Assembly: GCA_027730465.1 (NCBI GenBank)
Contig: JAQCGQ010000065.1
Span: 1-5,063, forward strand
Direction of reading: 5' to 3'
Length of the DNA stretch: 5,063 nt
Origin: Actinomycetota bacterium
GTDB lineage: Bacteria > Actinomycetota > Actinomycetes > Nanopelagicales > Nanopelagicaceae
Shown: piece after piece, positions 1 to 5,063 of the stretch
How the letters are laid out: every line of letters starts with the position of its first letter
Numbering within the stretch: the stretch's first letter is position 1
Position numbers and translations under genes: made by a program
The notes under the pieces: model-generated
The model's database searches: none
What the model was told of the DNA's origin: nothing
The model's input: the letters and a program-made list of their open reading frames with translations, nothing else

Positions 1-1
1 T

Positions 2-229
2 ACTCGTAAGGAAGAAATTCTGATGGGAACTGAAGAATTAAGTATTGTTTGGCGCCTTCGCCGTGTTCTACACGCACTTGAGCCACAACAAGCTCTTGAA
101 CTATTACTTGAGAAGATGAAGGGGACTAAATCAAATGTTGAGTTCCTATTACAAATTCAAAAGACCACAACTGGTGGCGATAGCCCAACAGCAAGTAGCT
201 CTAGCAATAGAGAGAATGCCGACGCATAA
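2..229 (+). CDS. rho: Transcription termination factor Rho, C-terminal fragment
   Basis: This is the last 75 codons of rho; the gene enters from the left edge of the window. Rho is a hexameric RNA-dependent ATPase/helicase that ends transcription at factor-dependent sites. The frame is open from base 2 and reads TRKEEILMGTEEL, then VWRLRRVLHALEP and MKGTKSNVEFL. This matches the usual Rho end (TRKEELL..EEL....LR..., then a TK[ST]N.[DE]F block), which forms the last helices of the ATPase domain. An ATG at 23 lies inside this conserved block and is not the real start. After the family's usual end the protein carries about 20 extra polar residues (TTTGGDSPTASSSSNRENADA), probably disordered. It stops at TAA (227-229). 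No catalytic motifs (Walker A/B, Q/R loops) are in view because they lie upstream. Its position just before rpmE is the normal actinobacterial arrangement. Confidence 0.93.
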   Translation, partial: TRKEEILMGTEELSIVWRLRRVLHALEPQQALELLLEKMKGTKSNVEFLLQIQKTTTGGDSPTASSSSNRENADA

Positions 230-242
230 ATAGGCGCAAATT

Positions 243-270
243 TTGCCCACCTGTAGATAAGAGTTATTCT
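243..270 (+). promoter_or_regulatory. Possible sigma-70-type promoter for rpmE
   Basis: A TTGCCC hexamer (243-248) and a TATTCT hexamer (265-270) are separated by 16 bp in the rho-rpmE spacer. They resemble the -35 TTGACA and -10 TATAAT elements with 4 of 6 matches each. Transcription would start near 277, giving an rpmE leader of roughly 70-75 nt that contains the stem-loop at 297-334. AT-rich DNA yields such matches by chance, and rpmE could equally be transcribed from upstream of rho. The call is weak. Confidence 0.25.
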
Positions 271-296
271 TACGCCCTCTAGTACTTCGCTAGTCC

Positions 297-334
297 TACT
301 GGTTCACAAGTTTTAACCAAAACTTGATCCAGTA
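297..334 (+). promoter_or_regulatory. Stem-loop in the rpmE leader
   Basis: An inner perfect 8-bp stem, CAAGTTTT (307-314) with AAAACTTG (319-326), closes an AACC loop. An outer 6-bp stem, TACTGG (297-302) with CCAGTA (329-334), is separated from it by a 4x2 internal loop. The structure ends 6 nt before the AAGGAGAA Shine-Dalgarno sequence (341-348) of rpmE. There is no run of T after it, so it does not look like an intrinsic terminator. Its placement fits a translational control element or an mRNA-stabilising 5' hairpin. Autogenous control of bL31 synthesis has been reported in E. coli, as I recall, but that this hairpin plays such a role is inference. The rest of the 121-bp spacer (230-350) shows no coding potential. 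Confidence 0.5.
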
Positions 335-350
335 ATAATCAAGGAGAAAT

Positions 351-575
351 ATGAAGGAAGAAATTCATCCACAGTACGGTGAAACCAAAATAACTTGTGG
401 TTGCGGTGAAGTTTTCACTACCCGCAGTACCAAAGAAAATGGTTCAATCTATGTTGAAGTTTGTTCAGCATGTCACCCTTTCTATACCGGCAAGCAGAGA
501 ATTCTTGATACCGGTGGCCGTGTAGCTAAGTTCCAAGAGCGATTTGGAAAGGCTGACAAGAGCGGCACTAAGTAG
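351..575 (+). CDS. rpmE: Large ribosomal subunit protein bL31, zinc-binding type
   Basis: This encodes a complete 74-residue bL31, which sits on the central protuberance of the 50S subunit and contributes to an intersubunit bridge. The family signature is clear: MKEEIHP at the start, the CxC pair C16/C18, the CxxCHPF motif at C38/C41, then FYTGKQR and the TGGRV..F..RF block (about residues 54-65). The four cysteines make this the C+ (zinc-ribbon) form, not the zinc-independent paralogue that many bacteria, including some actinobacteria, induce under zinc starvation. The length matches the family norm of roughly 70-80 residues. The ATG is supported by an AAGGAGAA ribosome binding site at 341-348. 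The gene lies between rho and prfA as in other actinobacteria, preceded by a leader hairpin and followed at once by a strong terminator, so it can be expressed as its own short transcript. It stops at TAG. Confidence 0.96.
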   Translation: MKEEIHPQYGETKITCGCGEVFTTRSTKENGSIYVEVCSACHPFYTGKQRILDTGGRVAKFQERFGKADKSGTK

Positions 576-585
576 ATTTCTTAAG

Positions 586-630
586 GAGAGCGCACCTAAG
601 CATCGAAAGATGTGGTGCGCTCTCTTTTTT
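586..630 (+). terminator. Intrinsic (Rho-independent) terminator after rpmE
   Basis: A perfect 11-bp GC-rich stem pairs GAGAGCGCACC (586-596) with GGTGCGCTCTC (614-624). The stem is topped, after a small TAAG/T internal loop, by a 4-bp CATC/GATG helix (601-604 with 609-612) closing a GAAA tetraloop of the stable GNRA class. Six T follow directly (625-630). It begins 10 nt after the rpmE stop codon and ends 38 nt before the prfA start, so it should end most rpmE transcripts and separate them from prfA. Confidence 0.93.
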
Positions 631-655
631 AATTTCCAATAAATAATTACCAGCG

Positions 656-663
656 AAAGGAGG
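656..663 (+). promoter_or_regulatory. Perfect Shine-Dalgarno sequence of prfA
   Basis: AAAGGAGG lies 5 nt before the ATG at 669 and is fully complementary to the 3' end of 16S rRNA. It is by far the best ribosome binding site in the window. It fixes the prfA start and argues against leaderless translation, so a transcript reaching prfA must begin upstream of about 650 or come through the rpmE terminator. No convincing -35/-10 pair is visible between the terminator and this site. Confidence 0.85.
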
Positions 664-668
664 ATCAG

Positions 669-1748
669 ATGGAACGCTTTGCAAAGGTTAATGAATTATT
701 AGCTGAGTATGAATCACTTGAAGCAGCGATGGCTGATCCATCTATTCACTCCGATCAAAACAAAGCACGAGCACTCGGTAAAAGATATGCCCAACTTGGC
801 CCGGTTATTGCAGGCTATCGTGCCTATAAATTAGCCGAAGAAGATTTTAATGCTGGCAAGGAGCTTGCTGAAGTAGATCCAGCATTTGCATCCGAATTAG
901 CAGCATTAGAAATTACAAAAGATGCAGCAGCTGCAACTTTAGAAGAATTATTACTACCTCGAGATCCAAATGATGATCGTGATGTGATTATGGAAATTAA
1001 AGCAGGAGCCGGTGGTGATGAATCAGCAATATTTGCCGGTGACTTATTTCGAATGTACTCACGTTTTGCGGAAAAACAAGGTTGGAAAGTTGAAGTAATT
1101 GATACTACCCCAAGTGATATGGGTGGCTATAAAGATATGTCTATTGGTATTAAGTCCAAAGGCACACCAAAACCTGGACAAACTCCATATGCAAAACTTA
1201 AGTTTGAAGGTGGCGTGCACCGCGTGCAAAGAGTTCCAGAGACTGAATCACAAGGAAGAATTCACACATCAGCAGCTGGTGTTTTAATTTTGCCAGAGGC
1301 TGAGGAGATTGATGTAGACATAAACATGAATGATTTACGCATCGATGTCTATCGCTCATCAGGTCCTGGTGGGCAAAGTGTTAACACAACAGACTCAGCA
1401 GTACGAATTACTCATGTTCCAACTGGAATTGTGGTTTCATGCCAAAACGAAAAAAGTCAGCTGCAGAATAAAGAATCAGCCCTGCGTATTTTGCGCGCTC
1501 GCATGCTAGCGGCTGCTCAAGAAGAGGCAGATCGTATTGCATCAGTTGAGCGAAAGAGTCAGGTAAGAACTGTGGATCGAAGTGAGCGAATTAGAACTTA
1601 TAATTTTCCAGAAAATCGACTAAGTGATCACCGAGTTAATTACAAAGCAAATAACTTAGATTCAGTAATGAATGGTGATCTAGAAGCGGTGATTCAATCA
1701 TTAATTGAGGCAGATCGAACCGCAAAGTTGGCTGCAGGTAACTCTTGA
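669..1748 (+). CDS. prfA: Peptide chain release factor 1 (RF1)
   Basis: This encodes a complete 359-residue class I release factor, which reads UAA and UAG in the ribosomal A site and triggers hydrolysis of the peptidyl-tRNA ester. The order of parts is standard: a helical N-terminal domain (about residues 1-100), then the [10 protein letters not shown] block near residues 109-118. The [19 protein letters not shown] block contains the codon-reading P190-E191-T192 tripeptide, an RF1-type PxT and not the RF2-type SPF. The [17 protein letters not shown] block holds the catalytic GGQ at 234-236, and the [17 protein letters not shown] segment follows. Q236 is the expected methylation target of the neighbouring PrmC. 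The start is fixed by a perfect AAAGGAGG site. The gene ends in TGA, a stop read by RF2 and not by RF1, and its last 4 nt overlap prmC. The length is normal and no essential motif is missing. Confidence 0.97.
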   Translation: MERFAKVNELLAEYESLEAAMADPSIHSDQNKARALGKRYAQLGPVIAGYRAYKLAEEDFNAGKELAEVDPAFASELAALEITKDAAAATLEELLLPRDPNDDRDVIMEIKAGAGGDESAIFAGDLFRMYSRFAEKQGWKVEVIDTTPSDMGGYKDMSIGIKSKGTPKPGQTPYAKLKFEGGVHRVQRVPETESQGRIHTSAAGVLILPEAEEIDVDINMNDLRIDVYRSSGPGGQSVNTTDSAVRITHVPTGIVVSCQNEKSQLQNKESALRILRARMLAAAQEEADRIASVERKSQVRTVDRSERIRTYNFPENRLSDHRVNYKANNLDSVMNGDLEAVIQSLIEADRTAKLAAGNS

Positions 1749-2599
1749 AAGCACTGCTAAGAGCAGCGATCTCACAATTTGAAAAAAATCAAATTCCAGC
1801 AGTTGATGCTGAATTATTATTTGCTCACTTACTTGGAATATCAAGAAAACAGGTACATGCTCAAGCTCTAGAATTAGCAGATAAGGATAAAGAAAAAATA
1901 GCATCTGAATACGCTGATCTAATTAATCAGCGATTACTAGGTCGTCCTGTCCAATATATAACCGGAAGTGCGCCATTTAGGTATTTAGATTTAGAAGTTG
2001 GTGAGGGAGTATTAATTCCTCGCCCTGAGAGTGAATTAATTGTTGATCGTGTGATTGGTCATTTAAATTCAGCAACTGATAGAGATTTAGCAAAAAGTGT
2101 GATCGATCTAGGTGCTGGTAGTGGGGCATTAAGCATTGCCATTTCAACTGAGGCAGCACTAAAAGGTTTGAAATTGAGTGTGGTAGCGGTTGAGAAATCT
2201 GCAGAAGCAGCTGTCTGGCTTATTAAAAATATTACTAAATATGATCTACCAATAAGAGTTGTAATTGAAGACGTTGCAACTGCGCTACCAGATGTTAAGG
2301 CAGACATTGTTGTTGCAAATCCACCATATATTCCCAATGATGAAAAATTATCAATTGAAGTTGACAAATACGAACCAGAAATTGCCTTACGTGGTGGCCC
2401 ATTAGATGGAATGCGGATCCCACAACAATTCATTGAAGCAGCAGAGCGATTATTAAAGCCCGGTGGCTTCTTTATTACCGAGCACCACGAACGACAAGGC
2501 GAGCTGATGAGAAAAGTTTTAGCTAAAAATTTCTTACCTGCTCAAACCCACGCTGACCTTACTGGGCGTGATCGGTTTACTAGTGCGATAAGGCGGTAG
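1745..2599 (+). CDS. prmC: Peptide chain release factor N5-glutamine methyltransferase
   Basis: This encodes a complete 284-residue PrmC (HemK), a cytosolic SAM-dependent enzyme that N5-methylates the glutamine of the release-factor GGQ motif. The N-terminal helical domain (about 1-75) binds the release factor. [10 protein letters not shown] segment and IPRPESE (91-97) lead into the Rossmann-like methyltransferase domain. SAM-binding motif I is VIDLGAGSG (119-127), and the substrate-binding NPPY motif is at 192-195, followed by IP. The start chosen is TTG at 1745, giving [18 protein letters not shown], which aligns with the usual PrmC N-terminus. No other start fits, and only a weak AGG-type ribosome binding site (about 1736-1738) lies upstream. 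The TTGA overlap with the prfA stop suggests translational coupling, so the enzyme is made together with its substrate. It ends in TAG, a codon that only RF1 reads. The Sua5-like gene starts 7 nt downstream. Confidence 0.96.
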   Translation: MKALLRAAISQFEKNQIPAVDAELLFAHLLGISRKQVHAQALELADKDKEKIASEYADLINQRLLGRPVQYITGSAPFRYLDLEVGEGVLIPRPESELIVDRVIGHLNSATDRDLAKSVIDLGAGSGALSIAISTEAALKGLKLSVVAVEKSAEAAVWLIKNITKYDLPIRVVIEDVATALPDVKADIVVANPPYIPNDEKLSIEVDKYEPEIALRGGPLDGMRIPQQFIEAAERLLKPGGFFITEHHERQGELMRKVLAKNFLPAQTHADLTGRDRFTSAIRR

Positions 2600-2606
2600 G
2601 AATAAA

Positions 2607-3266
2607 ATGGCTGAGCGGTTTAATTTAAATAATCCAAGTGATACCGAGTTCAATGAAGCAGTTGAGGCTGCACTTAGATACATAAGAGCCGGTGAAGTAA
2701 TAGTTGCAGCGGCTGAGCATGGTTATGCATATCTTGCAAATGCATTTGATAAAGAAGCAGTAAATACAATTCATATTTTGCGAGGTAATCCAATTGGTGT
2801 GGCCTTGCAGGTTTTTATTGCTGAGCAAAAAGTTGCTTTAGGAATTACTCCTACATTAACTATTCAACAGCAGGAGGTATTAAATAGATTTTGGCCTGGT
2901 TTGCTTTCTGTCACAGTTAAATCACAACCAGGTCTCACTTGGAATCTTGGTGATGAAAGAAGATTAGGAAAAGTAAATATTCGAGTACCAAATAGAAAAT
3001 TTATAAGCGCAATTTTGCAACAATCAGGTCCACTTGTAGCATCATCAGCAGCACTAGTTGGCTCTAAAATTATTTTAGATTTAGCTAATCTTTCAGTATA
3101 TGAAAGTGATATTGGTGCAGTATTTAGTGAGGGCACGCTAACTAAAGGTGAGCCATCGACATGGTTAGAGTTTTCTGAGAAAGAGATCACACTTCAACGA
3201 GTAGGTGCGATAAGTATTGAGCAATTATTGCCACTGATTCCAACAATTTCTACCCCAAACCTTTAG
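2607..3266 (+). CDS. Degenerate Sua5/YrdC/YciO-family protein
   Basis: This encodes a complete 219-residue protein at the place where actinobacteria carry Sua5/TsaC, which makes threonylcarbamoyl-AMP from threonine, bicarbonate and ATP for tRNA t6A37. The fold is recognisable: an amphipathic N-terminus with an IRAGEVIV strand (26-33), NAFD (45-48), RFWPGLLSVTV (94-104), WNLGD (112-116), IRVP (125-128), GPLVASSA (141-148), EPSTWLEF (182-189) and VGAISIEQL (199-207). The active-site signatures are largely lost. PT[DE]TVYGL is replaced by AAEHGYAYL (35-43), the KxR nucleotide-binding loop is reduced to ILRGNP (57-62), and SSANxSG is SSAALVG (146-152) with alanine for asparagine. The frame is intact and has a start with AGGA upstream (2598-2601), so it is expressed-looking and not an obvious pseudogene. 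Threonylcarbamoyl-AMP synthesis by this protein is doubtful. It may be a pseudoenzyme, a tRNA-binding relic or a repurposed nucleotide binder. Family membership is fairly sure; function is unknown. Confidence 0.85.
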   Translation: MAERFNLNNPSDTEFNEAVEAALRYIRAGEVIVAAAEHGYAYLANAFDKEAVNTIHILRGNPIGVALQVFIAEQKVALGITPTLTIQQQEVLNRFWPGLLSVTVKSQPGLTWNLGDERRLGKVNIRVPNRKFISAILQQSGPLVASSAALVGSKIILDLANLSVYESDIGAVFSEGTLTKGEPSTWLEFSEKEITLQRVGAISIEQLLPLIPTISTPNL

Positions 3267-3275
3267 GCTTAGCGC

Positions 3276-4556
3276 ATGTCTCAGTTTGAAAAATACTACG
3301 GTCCAGATTTTAATTTACTGGAAGAACAAGACCCAGAAATTGCCTCTGTTTTAATCTCTGAGCTAGGACGACAACGCAATGATTTGCAATTAATTGCAAG
3401 TGAAAACTTCACATCACCAGCAGTTCTTGCCGCTATGGGTTCAACTCTTTCAAATAAATATGCTGAAGGTTATCCAGGCAAGCGGTATTACGGAGGCTGT
3501 GAAGAGGTAGACAAGGTTGAAATAATTGGGATTGCTCGAGCCAAAGAATTATTTAGCGCAGAGCATGCAAATTTACAGCCACACTCAGGAGCTAGTGCAA
3601 ATATTGCTGTCTACCAAGCTTTTACAAAACCAGGGGACACTGTGCTGGCAATGTCATTACCCCATGGCGGACACCTAACTCATGGTTCAAAAGTAAATTT
3701 TTCTGGTAAATGGTTTAACGTAGTTTCATACGGGGTTCGTCAAGATAACGAATTAATTGATTACGACCAATTACGGGATCTAGCAATTGAACATAAGCCC
3801 AAGATGATTTGTTCAGGTGCAACGGCTTATCCCAGCTTGGTTGATTTTGAAAAGGTCCGCCAAATATGTGATGAAGTTGGTGCAATTATGTGGGTCGATG
3901 CTGCCCACTTCATTGGCTTAGTAGCCGGTAAGGCAATTCCATCACCTGTGCCATACGCAGATGTTGTCTCATTTACCACTCACAAAGCATTACGTGGACC
4001 AAGAGGTGGCATGATTTTATGTAAAGAAAAACATGCTGCAGCAATTGATAAAGCGATATTTCCTGGCATGCAAGGTGGGCCGATAATGAGTGCGGTAGCT
4101 GGTAAAGCAGTTGCCTTAAAAGAGTGTGCAACAGTTGAGTATCAAAACTATGCCAAGAAAGTAATTGAAAACTGCAAAGCACTAGCAAAAGATTTAGAAG
4201 CAGAGGGAATGCGAGCTGTTTCAGGTGGTACACAAACTCATCTAGCTTTAATTGATGTTCGCTCAACTGGTGTTAGCGGTAAAGTTGCCGATGAAAGATG
4301 CGGCTTATCTGGCCTATCGTTAAATAAAAACTCAATTCCATATGACCCAGAAACACCAGCTGTTACAAGTGGTATTCGAGTTGGTACACCTTCAACTACT
4401 ACTCAGGGAATGGGTATACCTGAGATGAAACAAATTGCTGGATTTATTGCTCGCGCTATTAAAGATGGGGCAGATGAAAACAAAGCAAAAGTAATTAGAT
4501 CACAAGTACATGAATTAACTAAAAAGTTTCCAGTTTATCCAGAGCCAAAAAATTAA
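3276..4556 (+). CDS. glyA: Serine hydroxymethyltransferase
   Basis: This encodes a complete 426-residue cytosolic PLP enzyme that converts serine and tetrahydrofolate to glycine and 5,10-methylene-tetrahydrofolate, the main source of one-carbon units for purine, thymidylate and methionine synthesis. Signature blocks appear in order: LIASENFTSP (39-48), NKYAEGYPGKRYYGG (60-74) with the folate- and substrate-site residues Y62, E64 and Y72, and HSGASAN. VDAAHFIGLVAG follows, with D208 facing the PLP ring nitrogen and H211 stacking on it, then SFTTHKALRGPRGG with the Schiff-base lysine K237. FPGMQGGP and SGIRVGTP complete the set. No catalytic residue is missing and the length is typical (about 415-435). 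The ATG lies 9 nt after the preceding stop, with only a weak TTAGG (3263-3267) as ribosome binding site, so translation may be coupled to the gene upstream. glyA sits between the Sua5 and wecA genes, which are adjacent in mycobacteria as I recall. Confidence 0.97.
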   Translation: MSQFEKYYGPDFNLLEEQDPEIASVLISELGRQRNDLQLIASENFTSPAVLAAMGSTLSNKYAEGYPGKRYYGGCEEVDKVEIIGIARAKELFSAEHANLQPHSGASANIAVYQAFTKPGDTVLAMSLPHGGHLTHGSKVNFSGKWFNVVSYGVRQDNELIDYDQLRDLAIEHKPKMICSGATAYPSLVDFEKVRQICDEVGAIMWVDAAHFIGLVAGKAIPSPVPYADVVSFTTHKALRGPRGGMILCKEKHAAAIDKAIFPGMQGGPIMSAVAGKAVALKECATVEYQNYAKKVIENCKALAKDLEAEGMRAVSGGTQTHLALIDVRSTGVSGKVADERCGLSGLSLNKNSIPYDPETPAVTSGIRVGTPSTTTQGMGIPEMKQIAGFIARAIKDGADENKAKVIRSQVHELTKKFPVYPEPKN

Positions 4557-4562
4557 AAAGTA

Positions 4563-5063
4563 ATGCGCGAGTACTTAGTAACAGTTTTACTTGCCGCAAT
4601 AATCACCTATTTAATTACCCCATTAGTTCGAGATTTAGCAATTAAATTTGGAGCTGTCACAGCAATTCGTGCAAGAGATGTTCATATAGCGCCAACACCA
4701 AGATGGGGTGGCCTTGCTATGTGGATAGCTATGGCTCTCACCCTAGTAATTGCTAATTATTTACCACTTGTACATAAATCATTTGGGCAAGATGCAACTG
4801 GAATCTTTTTAAGTGGTAGTTTTATTTTGTTTATAGGACTTCTTGACGATCGCTTTGATTTAGATCCAATTACAAAATTTGCTGGTCAAGCACTAGCAGC
4901 TGGCATATTACTTATATACGGTGTGCAGATTCTTTGGCTTCCTATAAATGGTATTACTACTTTACCAACTAATATCGGTCAGTTAATAACTGTTCTCTTT
5001 GTAATGGTAGTAATTAATGCGATCAACTTTATAGATGGTTTAGATGGTTTAGCTACTGGAATT
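4563..5063 (+). CDS. wecA: WecA/MraY-family undecaprenyl-phosphate sugar-1-phosphate transferase, N-terminal part
   Basis: The first 167 codons of a polytopic membrane protein are present; the gene runs off the right edge. Family members transfer a sugar-1-phosphate, usually GlcNAc-1-P, from a UDP-sugar to a polyprenyl phosphate on the inner membrane face, starting a lipid-linked glycan. Visible signatures are HIAPTPRWGG (41-50), the Mg-associated LLDDRFDLDP (93-102) with D95/D96, and NAINFIDGLDGLA (152-164). Hydrophobic segments lie at about 5-22, 50-70, 81-94, 106-121 and 141-156. The absence of a MurNAc-pentapeptide gene context and the position after the Sua5/glyA genes favour WecA/Rfe over MraY, since mycobacterial wecA sits here before the ATP synthase operon. 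The sugar specificity cannot be read from this fragment. The start is ATG, 6 nt after glyA; the preceding bases are A-rich and contain no Shine-Dalgarno sequence, which suggests coupling to glyA translation. Confidence 0.9.
   Translation, partial: MREYLVTVLLAAIITYLITPLVRDLAIKFGAVTAIRARDVHIAPTPRWGGLAMWIAMALTLVIANYLPLVHKSFGQDATGIFLSGSFILFIGLLDDRFDLDPITKFAGQALAAGILLIYGVQILWLPINGITTLPTNIGQLITVLFVMVVINAINFIDGLDGLATGI

Noticed and set aside
233..248. Imperfect dyad GCAAA-T-TTTGC (236-246) just after the rho stop, a possible operator or terminator.
   Set aside because: The two arms leave a single-base loop, so no RNA hairpin can form, and outward symmetry fails after 5 bp. There is no T-run. In AT-rich DNA this is likely chance.
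638..650. TAAATA/TAATTA stretch as a -10 element for prfA.
   Set aside because: No -35-like hexamer sits at the right distance; that region is the 3' arm and T-run of the terminator. Such stretches are common in AT-rich spacers.
1099..1287. A 62-codon + strand frame inside prfA.
   Set aside because: It is out of frame with conserved RF1 motifs and resembles no protein I know; it is a shadow of prfA.
1701..1904. Reverse-strand open frames such as this one, and similar ones at 2059-2433, 2864-3190 and 3973-4266.
   Set aside because: They lie antisense to well-supported genes, lack ribosome binding sites and recognisable protein motifs, and follow from the codon bias of the + strand genes.
2607..3266. 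Calling the Sua5-like gene a pseudogene.
   Set aside because: The frame is uninterrupted, the length is normal, operon spacing is kept and scaffold motifs are preserved; motif loss alone does not show that it is non-functional.
5024..5063. Near-duplicate ATAGATGGTTTAGATGGTTTAG suggesting a short tandem repeat.
   Set aside because: It simply encodes the conserved DGLDGLA motif of the WecA/MraY family.
1..5063. Searched by eye for CRISPR arrays, tRNA or rRNA genes, insertion sequences, attachment sites and defence genes.
   Set aside because: No regularly spaced repeats, tRNA-like cloverleaf, transposase frame or long terminal inverted repeats were seen; the window is nearly filled by housekeeping genes.

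Overview
The window holds seven protein-coding genes, all on the + strand: the 3' end of rho, complete rpmE, prfA, prmC, a Sua5/YrdC-family gene and glyA, and the 5' part of a wecA-like gene. From memory of Mycobacterium tuberculosis, the order rho - rpmE - prfA - prmC - Sua5 - wecA upstream of the ATP synthase operon is a conserved actinobacterial arrangement. The DNA is visibly AT-rich for an actinobacterium, with many TTA, ATT, AAA and GAA codons, and the spacers are very short. Together this suggests a small-genome, low-GC planktonic actinobacterium such as the freshwater acI/Nanopelagicales group. That placement is an inference from gene order and composition, not from a search.

Layout. 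Positions 2-229 encode the C-terminus of Rho with a polar tail. The spacer at 230-350 carries a long stem-loop just before the rpmE ribosome binding site. rpmE (351-575) encodes a zinc-ribbon type bL31 and is followed at once by a strong intrinsic terminator (586-630). A perfect Shine-Dalgarno sequence then opens a tightly packed run: prfA (669-1748), prmC (1745-2599, TTG start in a 4-nt overlap), the Sua5-like gene (2607-3266), glyA (3276-4556) and the wecA-like gene (from 4563, running off the window). Gaps after prfA are -4, 7, 9 and 6 nt, so these genes look co-transcribed.

How the genes relate. RF1 (prfA) terminates translation at UAA/UAG, and PrmC methylates the glutamine of the RF1 GGQ loop, so enzyme and substrate are coupled by the overlap. 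Sua5 normally makes the threonylcarbamoyl-AMP precursor of tRNA t6A; here the fold is recognisable but the nucleotide- and threonine-binding motifs are largely gone. GlyA supplies glycine and one-carbon units. The WecA-like protein starts a lipid-linked cell-envelope polysaccharide.

Most of the window is ordinary housekeeping DNA. The one real anomaly is the Sua5-family protein, which looks like a catalytically dead or repurposed positional orthologue kept as an intact reading frame. Secondary points of interest are the rpmE leader hairpin and the strong terminator between rpmE and prfA.
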